Shown piece by piece: positions 47,664 to 56,572 of a stretch of DNA of 64,000 bases. The DNA comes from an uncultured Acidovorax sp. (GTDB lineage Bacteria; Pseudomonadota; Gammaproteobacteria; Burkholderiales; Burkholderiaceae_C). Position 1 is the stretch's first letter. Every line of letters starts with the position of its first letter. The stretch spans positions 124,001-188,000 of the forward strand of contig CAJYHL010000039.1 of NCBI GenBank assembly GCA_913774625.1. Reading direction: 5' to 3'. Made by a program: the position numbers and the translations under genes. The notes beneath the pieces are model-generated. The model made no database searches, was not told where the DNA came from, and saw nothing but the letters and a program-made list of their open reading frames with translations.

Positions 47664-49489
47664 GCAGCCCTACCTTGAGCGATGGCCTTGACCATCATCT
47701 CCATCTTTTCCGCTTCCGAGTTGCCGTCCACCAGGCGCAGGTACGCGCCTCGGTACTCCGGCTTGTGCGTGTTCTCCAGCACAAAAGCGGTCGTGGAGAC
47801 CACTTCACCGCCGATGCTGTCGAAGGCCCGGGCACCCAGGTGGGCCATCGAGAGAATGGTGTGCTGGTTCAAGATGCGGCTGCGCAATGCTTCGAAGGAC
47901 GACAGGAACATCCAGCTCTGCATGGTGATCATGGCAACAGCACCACCCCTCACCGTCAGATCCAGATTGCGTTCGATGAACATGGCAAACAGGTCGGACT
48001 TGCTGTTCGGGTAGTTCTCCTTGGCCCACGTGCTCAGCCGCCCGTTCATCCCCTTGCCGCCCATGTAGGGCGGGTTGGCCACCACCACGGCATAGCGCGG
48101 ACCCAGGGCTTCGGCCATGCGCAGCACCTTGAGCACGCGCTGATGGGTCTCTGCCAGGAAGAGGTTGCCGGCCATGTCCTTGGCTTCGAGCGTGGCCAAC
48201 ACGTCGGCCACGTTGCCGACCTTGGGCACGATCAGCGAGCCGAAGTTGTCTGCCTCGCTGAACTGCTGCAAGGTTTCGCGCAGGCCGTAGGTGAACAGGT
48301 CACGGCCAACAAAGCCCATGTACTCGTCCAGCTCTTCGCGGCTGAAACTCACCTTCTCCAGCACGGTGATATTGGGCTTGACGCGCTTATTGAAGAAACG
48401 GCGCTGGCGAGCGCGCGCCTTCATGATCAGGGCGAAGGCGGCCAACTCGCCGGCGCGCTCGTCGAGCTCGATGCCGAAGAGGTTGTGCGTCAGGATCTTT
48501 TCCGGGATCTCGGCCGCGTCGTAGCCTTCTTCTTCGTAGATTGCGTAAAGCAGGTCGAAGGCGTAGGTGAGCATGTGGCCCGAACCGCAGGCCGGGTCGC
48601 AAACCTTGATGTCTTCAGGCCCGTTGATGCGCAGGAAGTCGGTCTCCGGCTTCTCGGGCGGAATGTAGTAAGCCATCTGCTCGGCCAGCTTAGAGCTGGG
48701 CCGATTGAGCAGCCACAGGCGCCCCAGCGAGTTGTCCACCAGGTAGCGGACGATCCAGTGCGGGGTGAACAGCTGGGTGGCGGCCGGGATGTTCTCGGGC
48801 GCGATCTTCTGGTTCTTTTTCAACCCTTCGAAGACGGCATCCTTCTTCTCGGAGATGTAGAACTGGTACAGCCAGCCGATGACTTCGACAACCGGCTCGC
48901 CCGTAGCTAAGTCCTTGCAAGCTGCAGGCGTCATGGCCTCGCGGGTGTAGGCCAAGATGGAGTTGCCCGAGAGCAGGTCGTCGGGCATCAACAACTCGGT
49001 GTAGTCGTCGATGCGCTCGAACAAAAAGGGCATGGCCTTATGCCAGGCGTTGCAGGCAGCCACCACCAGCTGGCGGTAGGCCTCGCCTTGCGGAGCATGG
49101 CTGGGGCTCTTACCCGCCAGCAGATCGGCCACGAGTTGCTGAGTCTTGGCGGGCACCATTTCCTCGTCGATGTGGCCCATCTTGGCTTCCAGCAGGATTT
49201 CGGGCTGGAACTGGCCTTCGGCGGGTGACACGATACCGATGCGCGTGTAGCGGTTCACGTCCATGAAACGCAGCGCGCAAAAACGGTTGAACCAGATGTA
49301 GGCCACTCGTTCGGTGACCCACGCCCTGCCGTGGTCCTTGATGGCCTCTTCCAGCTTCTTGACAGCCGCTGGGCTTTCGCGCCGAGCGGCACTGCCTTCG
49401 GACAACACCAAGGCCAGCTTGGCACCGACCTGCTCGCCCAGCGTACGGCGGGCGAACTGGGCGAATTTTTTGAGTTTGCTGGTGTCCAT
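47660..49489 (-). CDS. pglX: N-terminal half of BREX methyltransferase PglX (methyltransferase core) as a separate gene
   Basis: The 609-residue protein starts MDTSKLKKFAQFARRTL, the usual PglX opening. It has adenine-N6 methyltransferase motif I (CDPACGSGHM, 297-306) and motif IV NPPY at 472-475. It ends a little after VVSTTAFVLENTHKPEYRGAYLRLVDG, just where PglX normally continues into its target-recognition part. ATG at 49489 is preferred to a TTG 12 bp upstream. The stop overlaps the AAA ATPase start by 4 bp. The second half of PglX lies about 4.7 kb further on, after three genes. Confidence 0.9.
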   Translation of the reverse strand: MDTSKLKKFAQFARRTLGEQVGAKLALVLSEGSAARRESPAAVKKLEEAIKDHGRAWVTERVAYIWFNRFCALRFMDVNRYTRIGIVSPAEGQFQPEILLEAKMGHIDEEMVPAKTQQLVADLLAGKSPSHAPQGEAYRQLVVAACNAWHKAMPFLFERIDDYTELLMPDDLLSGNSILAYTREAMTPAACKDLATGEPVVEVIGWLYQFYISEKKDAVFEGLKKNQKIAPENIPAATQLFTPHWIVRYLVDNSLGRLWLLNRPSSKLAEQMAYYIPPEKPETDFLRINGPEDIKVCDPACGSGHMLTYAFDLLYAIYEEEGYDAAEIPEKILTHNLFGIELDERAGELAAFALIMKARARQRRFFNKRVKPNITVLEKVSFSREELDEYMGFVGRDLFTYGLRETLQQFSEADNFGSLIVPKVGNVADVLATLEAKDMAGNLFLAETHQRVLKVLRMAEALGPRYAVVVANPPYMGGKGMNGRLSTWAKENYPNSKSDLFAMFIERNLDLTVRGGAVAMITMQSWMFLSSFEALRSRILNQHTILSMAHLGARAFDSIGGEVVSTTAFVLENTHKPEYRGAYLRLVDGNSEAEKMEMMVKAIAQGRAA

Positions 49490-49497
49490 GGCGGGGC

Positions 49498-52400
49498 TCA
49501 AATCTGCACGCGGTTACCAGCCTGGATTTCCTTCAGCCAGGCCTCTCGCTGTTTGTTCAGGTAATCGTCGAGCTCGGCCTCGCTGGTCAGCCAGGCTTTG
49601 GCGTAATCGACTCGGATGGTGCGGGCAGGCACGACTTTGGGCTCCGGCGTGGCGGGCTTGGGGGCGACCGTGGCTGTGGCTTGCGGCTCACCTGCTGCAC
49701 CCGCACCAGCGGCTGGCTGAGCCGCCGGTGCGGGTGCCAGCTGGGCGGGCTTGCCCCATTGCTCCAGTTGCACCAGGAGCTGCGAGAACCGGGACTCTTC
49801 GAAGTGCCGCAGTTGGTCGCGAATCATGGCGATGCGCTTTTGGCCCTGCAGCGCGCGGCGAGCCTCCGCGAAGGGCTCAGTCAGCTGTGACTGCCGCGCA
49901 GCGTCGATTCGACCGAACTCGTCGGTCGCACGCAGCCGCTGCTCCAGCTCAGCCAGGCGGTGAGCCGCCGCATCCCGTTCGATGGCCAGCTGTTGTGCAA
50001 TGGCGTGCTCCAGCGCATCCAGCTGAGGCTTGAGCTGCTGCAGACGGTTGCCTTGCCAGGGTTTGCTGTCAGTCAGCAAACCGCGAACAGCCTCAACTTC
50101 AGAAGCCGCCACATAGGCGAAGTTGTCTTCCTGCTCGGCCACCAACGCCCGTGCTTGTTCGAAGATGGCGCGTTGCGGGCTGTTCATGAAGCGACGCAGC
50201 GGATCAAGGATGTTTTCCTTGGTGTCCAGCAGCGCGTCTTCGGCGCGAGTCAGGTCAGTGAGGAACCAATTGGGATTCTTGCTGGCGATGTCCTTCAAGG
50301 TGGCCAGTACGGGCGTGAGCACGCTCAAGAACGGCAACTGTGACTTCTGGCCATGCAGGGCGGCCAGTTCGATTTCAAGCTCTTTCAGAGCGTCGATCGT
50401 CTCGCGAGCGAGTGCCCGGGCCTCGTTGCTGCTGGCGGGCTTGTCAAAGAAGTCTGCAAAGAAGTCCTTCAGCGCACGCACTTGCGAGGCGCTGAACTCC
50501 ACCTGAGGCTCCAGCACCAGGGAAGCATGGGCGTTGGTGTTACGCAGGCTGCGCTCCAGCGCGTCTCGCTCCAGCGAGTTGCTGTCCTGTCGCACCTCCA
50601 CCTTGCCCCGGGCACACAGCAGCGCCAAGTTGCACAGGATGGCGGCGTAGTACCAGCCATAGTTCTTGCGCTCGAAACGCTCGATCAGGCTCTTGACCGT
50701 GGTGCGCACGCCGCCCCGTGCGTTGCCTTGAATGAAGGCGAGCAGCTCTTGCTCGGGCTCGGTGAGGCTGGTGGCGTCATTGGCGATCAACCCATCTTCC
50801 ATCATGCGCAGGTGTTTGCCGATGTCAGCCTCGTTGAAAGGTACATCGCGCAGCATGCGCAGGTTGGGATAGGTGCTCTGCAGTAGGTGCTCAAACCCCT
50901 TGAGCACTCGCGTCTGTCCGTCTTCAGAACTGACATCCACGTCCGCCGCATTGATGATCAGCGTGGCCTTGCCCAGCAAGCCTTTGGCGCGCACTTGCAG
51001 GTCATTCAAGCGCTCGGTGTTCTGGAAGCCCTTGGCATCCAGAATTCGCTTGACAGCCTCTTGCGGGGTGTTGCTGTTCTGGCGGATGTACTTCTCGGTG
51101 CGCTTGTACATCGTCAGGTCTTGCATGAAACGCACGTCGGCTGGCAACACGACACGCAGCTCGTCGCGACCCATGCTCTGCATGCGCTGCAAGGTGATGT
51201 TGTCGAAGTTGTCCGATAGCGGCGTGACGATGTGGATGGCCAACTCGTGCTCGCGGCTCAGCGCGCGGTCATCCATCTTGCGGGTGTATGCGTAGTCCTG
51301 GCCGTTGCTGTGGCGGATCTTGCGCTGCTTGATGACGCCATCGAAAAGCAGCGATTCCAGCTCCTTCAGGATGTCCGTGCTTTCGACTTCCGTCCCCTTG
51401 ATTTCCTCTTCGACGTCCTTTTCTTCGTCGGTCAGGTACTCATACAGGTCGCCGTTGCGCTGGATGTAGGTCTGCTGCTCCAGCTTGTTGAGTGCAGCCT
51501 CCAAACGCTTGCGCTGGGCCGGAAGGTCATCACCAAAGCGCTCAAGCATCAACACGCTCAGGTTGCGCAGCGTGGCCTTGAACTCCTTGACGTACTTGAC
51601 CAGGAAGAGCGCCTTGAGCACGCGCACGGCGTATTCGTCGCCCAGATGGCGCTCGGCGTTGTTGATGGCGCTTTGAATGGCGCTTTTGAGCGCGCCACGG
51701 ATGCCTTCGAACATGCGGTCGAAGGTTGCCAACTGCCCGACCGGCTCGTTGTCGATCGCAATGGCCACATCCCGGAACACGCCGAGCATGGAGCGCTCGC
51801 CCACAGAATTGGCCTTGCCCTCAAAACCGTTGTGCTGCGAGAGGCCCCGAATGGCCGCCTGGAACAGCGGGAACTGGTAGGGAACGAAGGGGTAGCAGTA
51901 GGTGAAGTGCTCCGCATCGCGGAAGTTGCTGTACTGCTGGCCCCCGTCTGCGAACTCGAACAGGGTCTTGAAGTTGTTGAACTGCTGTTCGTACGTGGTG
52001 GCCAGCAGCGCCGCACCGGTGTCGTTCTTGGTGAGCAGGCGCTTCTGGATCACCTCGGCCACGTCAGCGCTGGTGAGCTTGAGGCGGTTGGCGAAGCGAG
52101 CTTGGATCTTTGAGAAGTCGTTGCTTTGCTGCTTGTTCATGTCGCCCAGGACGGAGTTCATGTCCTCCTGGGCGGTGACGATGATCCAGGCGCGGCCTTG
52201 GCATTTGGTGGCCAAGCTCTCAGCGACCGTCTGCAGGTTGGTCATCAGCTTGGTGTTGTCGGCGATGTACTGCCCCACCTCGTCCACGAAGAAGTTCAGG
52301 CGGAAGTTGGCAGGCTTCTTGTCCAGCCAGGCCTTGACCTGCTCACTGAAGTCTTCGATGGAGACGCTGTACTGCGCGCGGTACTTGTCCAAGATGCCTT

Positions 52401-53055
52401 TGGCCAGTGCCGGGTCTTCACCTGTGATTTCCGCGTAGGCGCGGGCGATGTTGCCGGACTCCAGCAAGGCCTGTTCTCGGCCTCGCTCCCAGGGCTTGTT
52501 GGCGTGCTGCTGGTAGCTGGCCTTGAAGGCCTCCAGCTGGTTCCGGCTGTCGAGATCTCGTTCGAAGTGAGCGATGTAGCCTTGCTTGCCGAAGTAGCCG
52601 CACATCTCGTTGAAGACCTTCACGAACACCGAAAGCAGGGCGTCCGTCTGGCTCTTGCTGATGATGTCGGCCTTCTGGTCGATGTTGAACAGGATGCTCT
52701 TCGAAGGGATGGCCACGGCTTTTTTCAGGGCAGCGCGCAGCAGTTCGTCTTCCTTGGGAATTTTGGGCAAGAAGATGTCGAGCGCTGTGCTGCCATCGAC
52801 GCTGCGGTTCTCCATGATCAAGGCCAACATCTTCAAGAGGTGCGACTTACCCGAACCGAAGAAGCCGGAGACCCAGACGCCGTTCGCGCCGTGGTAGTCG
52901 TTGTAGGCATCGAGGAAGTGTTCGAGCCGCTTGGCGACCTCGTCTGTCAGCACGTACTCGTTCAGCTCGACGTACAGGCTCGACTCGTCGTCGGCCTTGA
53001 TGACGCCTTCTATGGGGCGACTGACGGGCTGCTTGAAAATGCGGTTGAGTTCCAT
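49498..53055 (-). CDS. brxC: BREX ATP-binding protein BrxC
   Basis: The 1185-residue protein has the BrxC start (ELNRIFKQPVSRPIEGVIKADD) and Walker A GFFGSGKS at 64-71, with a long helical remainder. A low-complexity Ala/Pro stretch lies near the C-terminus (around 1110-1140). The ATG at 53055 follows GAGGAGGG at a good distance; a TTG 15 bp upstream overlaps brxB and is less likely. BrxC is an ORC/Cdc6-like ATPase needed for BREX methylation and exclusion. Confidence 0.95.
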   Translation of the reverse strand: MELNRIFKQPVSRPIEGVIKADDESSLYVELNEYVLTDEVAKRLEHFLDAYNDYHGANGVWVSGFFGSGKSHLLKMLALIMENRSVDGSTALDIFLPKIPKEDELLRAALKKAVAIPSKSILFNIDQKADIISKSQTDALLSVFVKVFNEMCGYFGKQGYIAHFERDLDSRNQLEAFKASYQQHANKPWERGREQALLESGNIARAYAEITGEDPALAKGILDKYRAQYSVSIEDFSEQVKAWLDKKPANFRLNFFVDEVGQYIADNTKLMTNLQTVAESLATKCQGRAWIIVTAQEDMNSVLGDMNKQQSNDFSKIQARFANRLKLTSADVAEVIQKRLLTKNDTGAALLATTYEQQFNNFKTLFEFADGGQQYSNFRDAEHFTYCYPFVPYQFPLFQAAIRGLSQHNGFEGKANSVGERSMLGVFRDVAIAIDNEPVGQLATFDRMFEGIRGALKSAIQSAINNAERHLGDEYAVRVLKALFLVKYVKEFKATLRNLSVLMLERFGDDLPAQRKRLEAALNKLEQQTYIQRNGDLYEYLTDEEKDVEEEIKGTEVESTDILKELESLLFDGVIKQRKIRHSNGQDYAYTRKMDDRALSREHELAIHIVTPLSDNFDNITLQRMQSMGRDELRVVLPADVRFMQDLTMYKRTEKYIRQNSNTPQEAVKRILDAKGFQNTERLNDLQVRAKGLLGKATLIINAADVDVSSEDGQTRVLKGFEHLLQSTYPNLRMLRDVPFNEADIGKHLRMMEDGLIANDATSLTEPEQELLAFIQGNARGGVRTTVKSLIERFERKNYGWYYAAILCNLALLCARGKVEVRQDSNSLERDALERSLRNTNAHASLVLEPQVEFSASQVRALKDFFADFFDKPASSNEARALARETIDALKELEIELAALHGQKSQLPFLSVLTPVLATLKDIASKNPNWFLTDLTRAEDALLDTKENILDPLRRFMNSPQRAIFEQARALVAEQEDNFAYVAASEVEAVRGLLTDSKPWQGNRLQQLKPQLDALEHAIAQQLAIERDAAAHRLAELEQRLRATDEFGRIDAARQSQLTEPFAEARRALQGQKRIAMIRDQLRHFEESRFSQLLVQLEQWGKPAQLAPAPAAQPAAGAGAAGEPQATATVAPKPATPEPKVVPARTIRVDYAKAWLTSEAELDDYLNKQREAWLKEIQAGNRVQI

Positions 53056-53066
53056 GGGGTCCCTCC

Positions 53067-53723
53067 TCAAACCTGTGTCTCGTAAATGTTGAATGCGCGG
53101 TAGTACTTGTCGTCGTGCAATAGTCCGAACAGCTCCAGCGAAGCCCCTTGCTCCAGCGAATGGCGGTACTCGCCAGGAAAGAACATCACGGTGGGCTTGT
53201 CTTTCGCGGTGCTTTGCAGGTTGTTGAGCACGTTGTGCGACCGGATGTATGGAAAGACTTCTCCGATGCCTGTCAGAAACAGCACATCGAATTCCGTCTG
53301 TTGCAATCGCTCGCCAATCGCAGGGATCAGGTAGTCCTCGATGCCCAGAACGTTCTGCAGCAGTTCAAGCAGGTTGTCCTTTTCTGCGTCCGGCTCAATC
53401 GCCAGGACCTCGTCCCAGAGCCTGCCCCCATCACTGCTGCCTTCTCGCGCTTGCAGCAGCTCGACGCAGAGGTCATACAAATTGATCTCCAGCACCTGGA
53501 CGCCGCGCCCACCGAGACAGGGGACTTGGAGGTTGGCCAGCGAGCTGATGAGCTGGCGTTGCATCCGCTGCATCTCGAAAGCTTCGTTCGCTCGGAATTC
53601 GCAGATGTAGAACGGCAGATCGTTGTTCAGCCCGCGCATCTGCAAGAAGCGCTCGCCACCAATCACCTGGATCAAGTGATCGAAATGGTTCGCGAGTGGT
53701 TGGTGGCTGATCTTCGAGGTCAT
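53067..53723 (-). CDS. brxB: BREX protein BrxB (DUF1788)
   Basis: The 218-residue protein matches DUF1788, including FLQMRGLNNDLPFYICEF, EINLYDLCVELL and a C-terminal FLTGIGEVFPYIRSHNVLNN and TVMFFPGEY. Its role in BREX is structural or unknown. The ATG at 53723 overlaps the brxA stop by 4 bp; an ATG 9 bp earlier is also possible. Confidence 0.94.
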   Translation of the reverse strand: MTSKISHQPLANHFDHLIQVIGGERFLQMRGLNNDLPFYICEFRANEAFEMQRMQRQLISSLANLQVPCLGGRGVQVLEINLYDLCVELLQAREGSSDGGRLWDEVLAIEPDAEKDNLLELLQNVLGIEDYLIPAIGERLQQTEFDVLFLTGIGEVFPYIRSHNVLNNLQSTAKDKPTVMFFPGEYRHSLEQGASLELFGLLHDDKYYRAFNIYETQV

Positions 53724-54331
53724 TGAAGCCATCGTTGAATGTCGTTGTCAGTGGCCGGGAAGACCAGGAAAACCTGTCGCCCCTGCCGGGCCAGGAGCTG
53801 TGCGAGATAGGGGCTGAGTTGCGCGGGGTGGATCTCGTACTGGTCCGACAGGAGATCCGCTTCTCGCAACATGCGAAACAGGTTCTGGCGCAACTTCAGC
53901 TGCGTTGACTTGGCGATGTCGTCCAACTCAGCATGCCAAAGTGCCTTGGCGTTGAGAAAGTGGTCGAAGTCCGCGAACACCAATCGGCGGCGAAGCACCA
54001 GGAAGTGTTCTCGCAGCACCTCAGTCGCGAACTCTCGAATGAACGGGTATCGGCGGCAGACCGCTACCCAGAGCAGGTTGGCTTGATCACGCAGGCTGAG
54101 GTCCAGCAGTGCCGAAAGCTCTTCTGAACTCAGCTCTTGCAGTCGTGCGGTAACTTCCTTGCTGATGCGGGTTGCCGCAGCCGATGTGCGTACCTGCAGC
54201 AGGTTCTCAACCCGGAGTTGAGCGCGCGTAGCTGTCCAGTCACCCAGCTGCAAAAAGGACGCAGCGGCGATGGCGGACTCTTGCAAGAAGAGTCCGCCAG
54301 TTGTGAAGGACAGCCGGTAGCGCTCGGTCAT
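53720..54331 (-). CDS. brxA: BREX protein BrxA (DUF1819)
   Basis: The 203-residue DUF1819 protein starts MTERYRLSFTTGGLFLQESA, the family's typical opening. BrxA is a small winged-helix DNA-binding protein of BREX. Its ATG overlaps the brxR stop by 4 bp. Longer in-frame readings upstream are antisense-like translations of brxR. Confidence 0.93.
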   Translation of the reverse strand: MTERYRLSFTTGGLFLQESAIAAASFLQLGDWTATRAQLRVENLLQVRTSAAATRISKEVTARLQELSSEELSALLDLSLRDQANLLWVAVCRRYPFIREFATEVLREHFLVLRRRLVFADFDHFLNAKALWHAELDDIAKSTQLKLRQNLFRMLREADLLSDQYEIHPAQLSPYLAQLLARQGRQVFLVFPATDNDIQRWLQ

Positions 54332-55227
54332 GTGGTGCTGCCTTTGCTGCTGGGATAGCCAGGCGCCAGCACAGCGGTCTCGACGCCGTACAAGGCAAGG
54401 TGGTCCTTCAACCAGAGGCGGTACTCGTGCCCTCGCAGGCTGTGGCCCGGGGAGCAGTCCACACTCCATTTGCGCAGGGCATACCCAGCCAATGCTGCTC
54501 GCAATTTCAGCCGCAACACGCCCTCTGGCATGTCGTAGTCCATGTGCGTGACCTCGGGATGAGGTTGGTCCGGGTGAGGCACCAAGTCCAACTCGACGAT
54601 GCGTGTCCACTGAACGTCCTGCTCTGGGAGCTCATGGCGCGCTGCCTCGTCGCCCAGCTTTGGAGTGGGCTTGCTGATACGGGTCAGAACAAAGTCTCGG
54701 AAAGTCTGCGACTTGCGATCGAACGCGCGCACATGCCACCGAAGGCCCGTGTCCAGCAGCGCAAATGGCACGATTTCACGCGAAGACTCGCCGCTGCTCA
54801 CCGAGTGGTAGTCGATGCTGAGCACCTGCCCCATGTGAATGGCCCGCGTGATGCAGGCCAGGGTTTCCAGCCCCGGGTAGGAGAGCCTGGAGGGCATGAG
54901 GCACGGCAGCAGGGCCTCAGACGAGGGGGCGGTAGCGTCCCCCAGCTGCTCAGTCAGCCAGCCTAGAACTTGGGCCGATGGCACGGCAAACAGTGGCGAG
55001 AACCCGGCCCCTAGGAGGTAGCGTTTGCCACGGCTTTCGTAGTCAACGTTCTCTGGTGCCAGCTCTTTGTACAGCGCCAGGTCGCGCGAAGCTGCCGCCG
55101 ACTGGATGCCGAAGCGTTGCATCAAGTCAGGCCGTCGAACCTCGCCCAAGAAGCGTAACCGCAGCTCGATGTGCTTGAGCCGGTCCCTTTGGGATTGGGG
55201 TAGTTCGGCTGTCGGATCAGCTTGCAT
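54328..55227 (-). CDS. brxR: WYL-domain transcriptional regulator BrxR
   Basis: The 299-residue protein has an N-terminal winged helix-turn-helix (RPDLMQRFGIQSAAASRDLALY) and a WYL domain in the middle (LSIDYHSVSSGESSREIVPFALLDTGLRWHVRAFD). A C-terminal extension domain follows. BrxR proteins repress BREX promoters and respond to an unknown signal. The ATG at 55227 is preferred because a GTG at 55263 lies directly against a -10-like TAGAAT and so would fall outside the transcript. It is the first gene of the BREX operon. Confidence 0.9.
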   Translation of the reverse strand: MQADPTAELPQSQRDRLKHIELRLRFLGEVRRPDLMQRFGIQSAAASRDLALYKELAPENVDYESRGKRYLLGAGFSPLFAVPSAQVLGWLTEQLGDATAPSSEALLPCLMPSRLSYPGLETLACITRAIHMGQVLSIDYHSVSSGESSREIVPFALLDTGLRWHVRAFDRKSQTFRDFVLTRISKPTPKLGDEAARHELPEQDVQWTRIVELDLVPHPDQPHPEVTHMDYDMPEGVLRLKLRAALAGYALRKWSVDCSPGHSLRGHEYRLWLKDHLALYGVETAVLAPGYPSSKGSTT

Positions 55228-55263
55228 GATGGGGAGGCGACGCTGAGGATGGAGGATCTTCAC

Positions 55264-55296
55264 ATTCTATCCTAAAGAAGCTATTTGAGCATCAAA
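55264..55296 (-). promoter_or_regulatory. Possible brxR promoter
   Basis: Read on the minus strand, TAGAAT (55269-55264) is a reasonable -10. A short dyad TTTGAGCATCAAA (55284-55296) lies upstream, overlapping a weak -35 (TTGATG, with a long spacer). This is the natural place for BrxR autoregulation. The call is from inspection only. Confidence 0.35.
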
Positions 55297-55450
55297 AAGA
55301 TACGAATATGGCGACCAAATGGCTGCCGGCTTGAGCTGCTGAACCACGTTCGGAGACGCGCTTTGAAGGCGAGCCTCAAAACTCGCGCAGCAACAGCCTT
55401 GAAATGGGGCAATGGCGCCTGCTATTGCCCCAATGACAGGCGCCGTTACC

Positions 55451-56572
55451 TCATTCAATGCGAAGTGCTGGTGTGCCCGGATAGAGGTTCGGGCGAAACG
55501 TCCTGACCGGCAGATCCGCCTCTATGCGTACTGGACGCAAGGCATGACCACCGCGAGCCTGATGCGCCATGCCGTAATGGCGACGTGTTTTGGCGCTTCG
55601 ATGGCCGAGGCCACGGCTGGCAGCATCGCCGTCAGCCGACGCCTTCAGGTCTGCGCTCCACTGGTGCCTGAAACATGTGGCAGTGATGGCGTGATCGTGA
55701 TTGCGCCAGAGGCTGCGCGCAAGTCGCTGGATTTCAGCGGTGAAGTTGCCTGCTTCGGCAATCTTGACGCGCAGCTTCTTACCTGGCTCTGTACTGAGCC
55801 GTTTCACAAGGGCTGCGACCAGTGGATGTGTGTCGTCCTCCGCGTAGGCCACAAAGCGATTCGGTTGGCCCTGGCTTGCTTTGACCTTGGCGCCAATTAC
55901 ATGCAGGCAGAGGATGTCCTTGCGCAGCAGATCGTCGAATTCCACCCAGACATCGATGCCTTTCGCCAGCTCGGAAGGGCGGGCGCCAGTCAGCGCGGAG
56001 ATCAAGAGCGCGTCGGCGTACTTGCCATGCATGCCGCGTGCGCAAATGTCTTCTCTCCACGTGGATGGCAGTCCACGCAGCGCCTGGCGCTTGCTTCGGC
56101 GCTTGGACCTTGGCTGCGTCATCCCTTGCTGCTGAAGCCGGACCAGGGCCCGCATGGTCATCAACAGTTGGCTGCACGAGGCCATCAATCGTTCGCGGGT
56201 CGATGTGTCCCATGCCTGTGGCAGAGCCGATGACATCGCACCGACGCTCCAGAGGCAGTGATACCGAAGAGCGGCCAAGCGCTTGTAGAACGTGGTTGAG
56301 CGGCCAGTGTTGCTCACCACTGAAACGAGGTCGTCCTCGCCGGTGTTGCCGCGATGAAGCAGCTGCCTTGCCAGCTTCAGGTACTCCTCCTGCGTGGCTG
56401 CGGATTTGCTTGTTGGCTCCCCCTTCGACTTGATCGCAGGCAGAGCGTTCAGGCACGCGCGGACGGCATCCACGAGGCGCTGAACCTCGGGCAGGTGTTC
56501 GGCCGCTGCAGCGTCGTCGTCGGGCGGTGGTCTGAGTTGATCGGCGGCGCCGGAAATCAGAGCCGCGTCCAT
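55451..56572 (-). CDS. Tyrosine-recombinase-like protein at the right end
   Basis: The 373-residue protein has catalytic-like residues R198 (TGARPSEL), R302 (CFRHQWSADLK), H324 (GLGHRS) and Y333 (RRHYGMA). The usual His of the HxxR box is a Thr (T299), so activity may be altered. The 5' end overlaps the TrfA gene stop by 16 bp. It may act as an accessory recombinase for the element, for example in excision or multimer resolution. Confidence 0.72.
   Translation of the reverse strand: MDAALISGAADQLRPPPDDDAAAAEHLPEVQRLVDAVRACLNALPAIKSKGEPTSKSAATQEEYLKLARQLLHRGNTGEDDLVSVVSNTGRSTTFYKRLAALRYHCLWSVGAMSSALPQAWDTSTRERLMASCSQLLMTMRALVRLQQQGMTQPRSKRRSKRQALRGLPSTWREDICARGMHGKYADALLISALTGARPSELAKGIDVWVEFDDLLRKDILCLHVIGAKVKASQGQPNRFVAYAEDDTHPLVAALVKRLSTEPGKKLRVKIAEAGNFTAEIQRLARSLWRNHDHAITATCFRHQWSADLKASADGDAASRGLGHRSAKTRRHYGMAHQARGGHALRPVRIEADLPVRTFRPNLYPGTPALRIE

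Noticed and set aside
55267-55458. A 63-codon minus-strand frame upstream of brxR
   Set aside because: It ends at the probable brxR promoter, has no ribosome site and no family resemblance.
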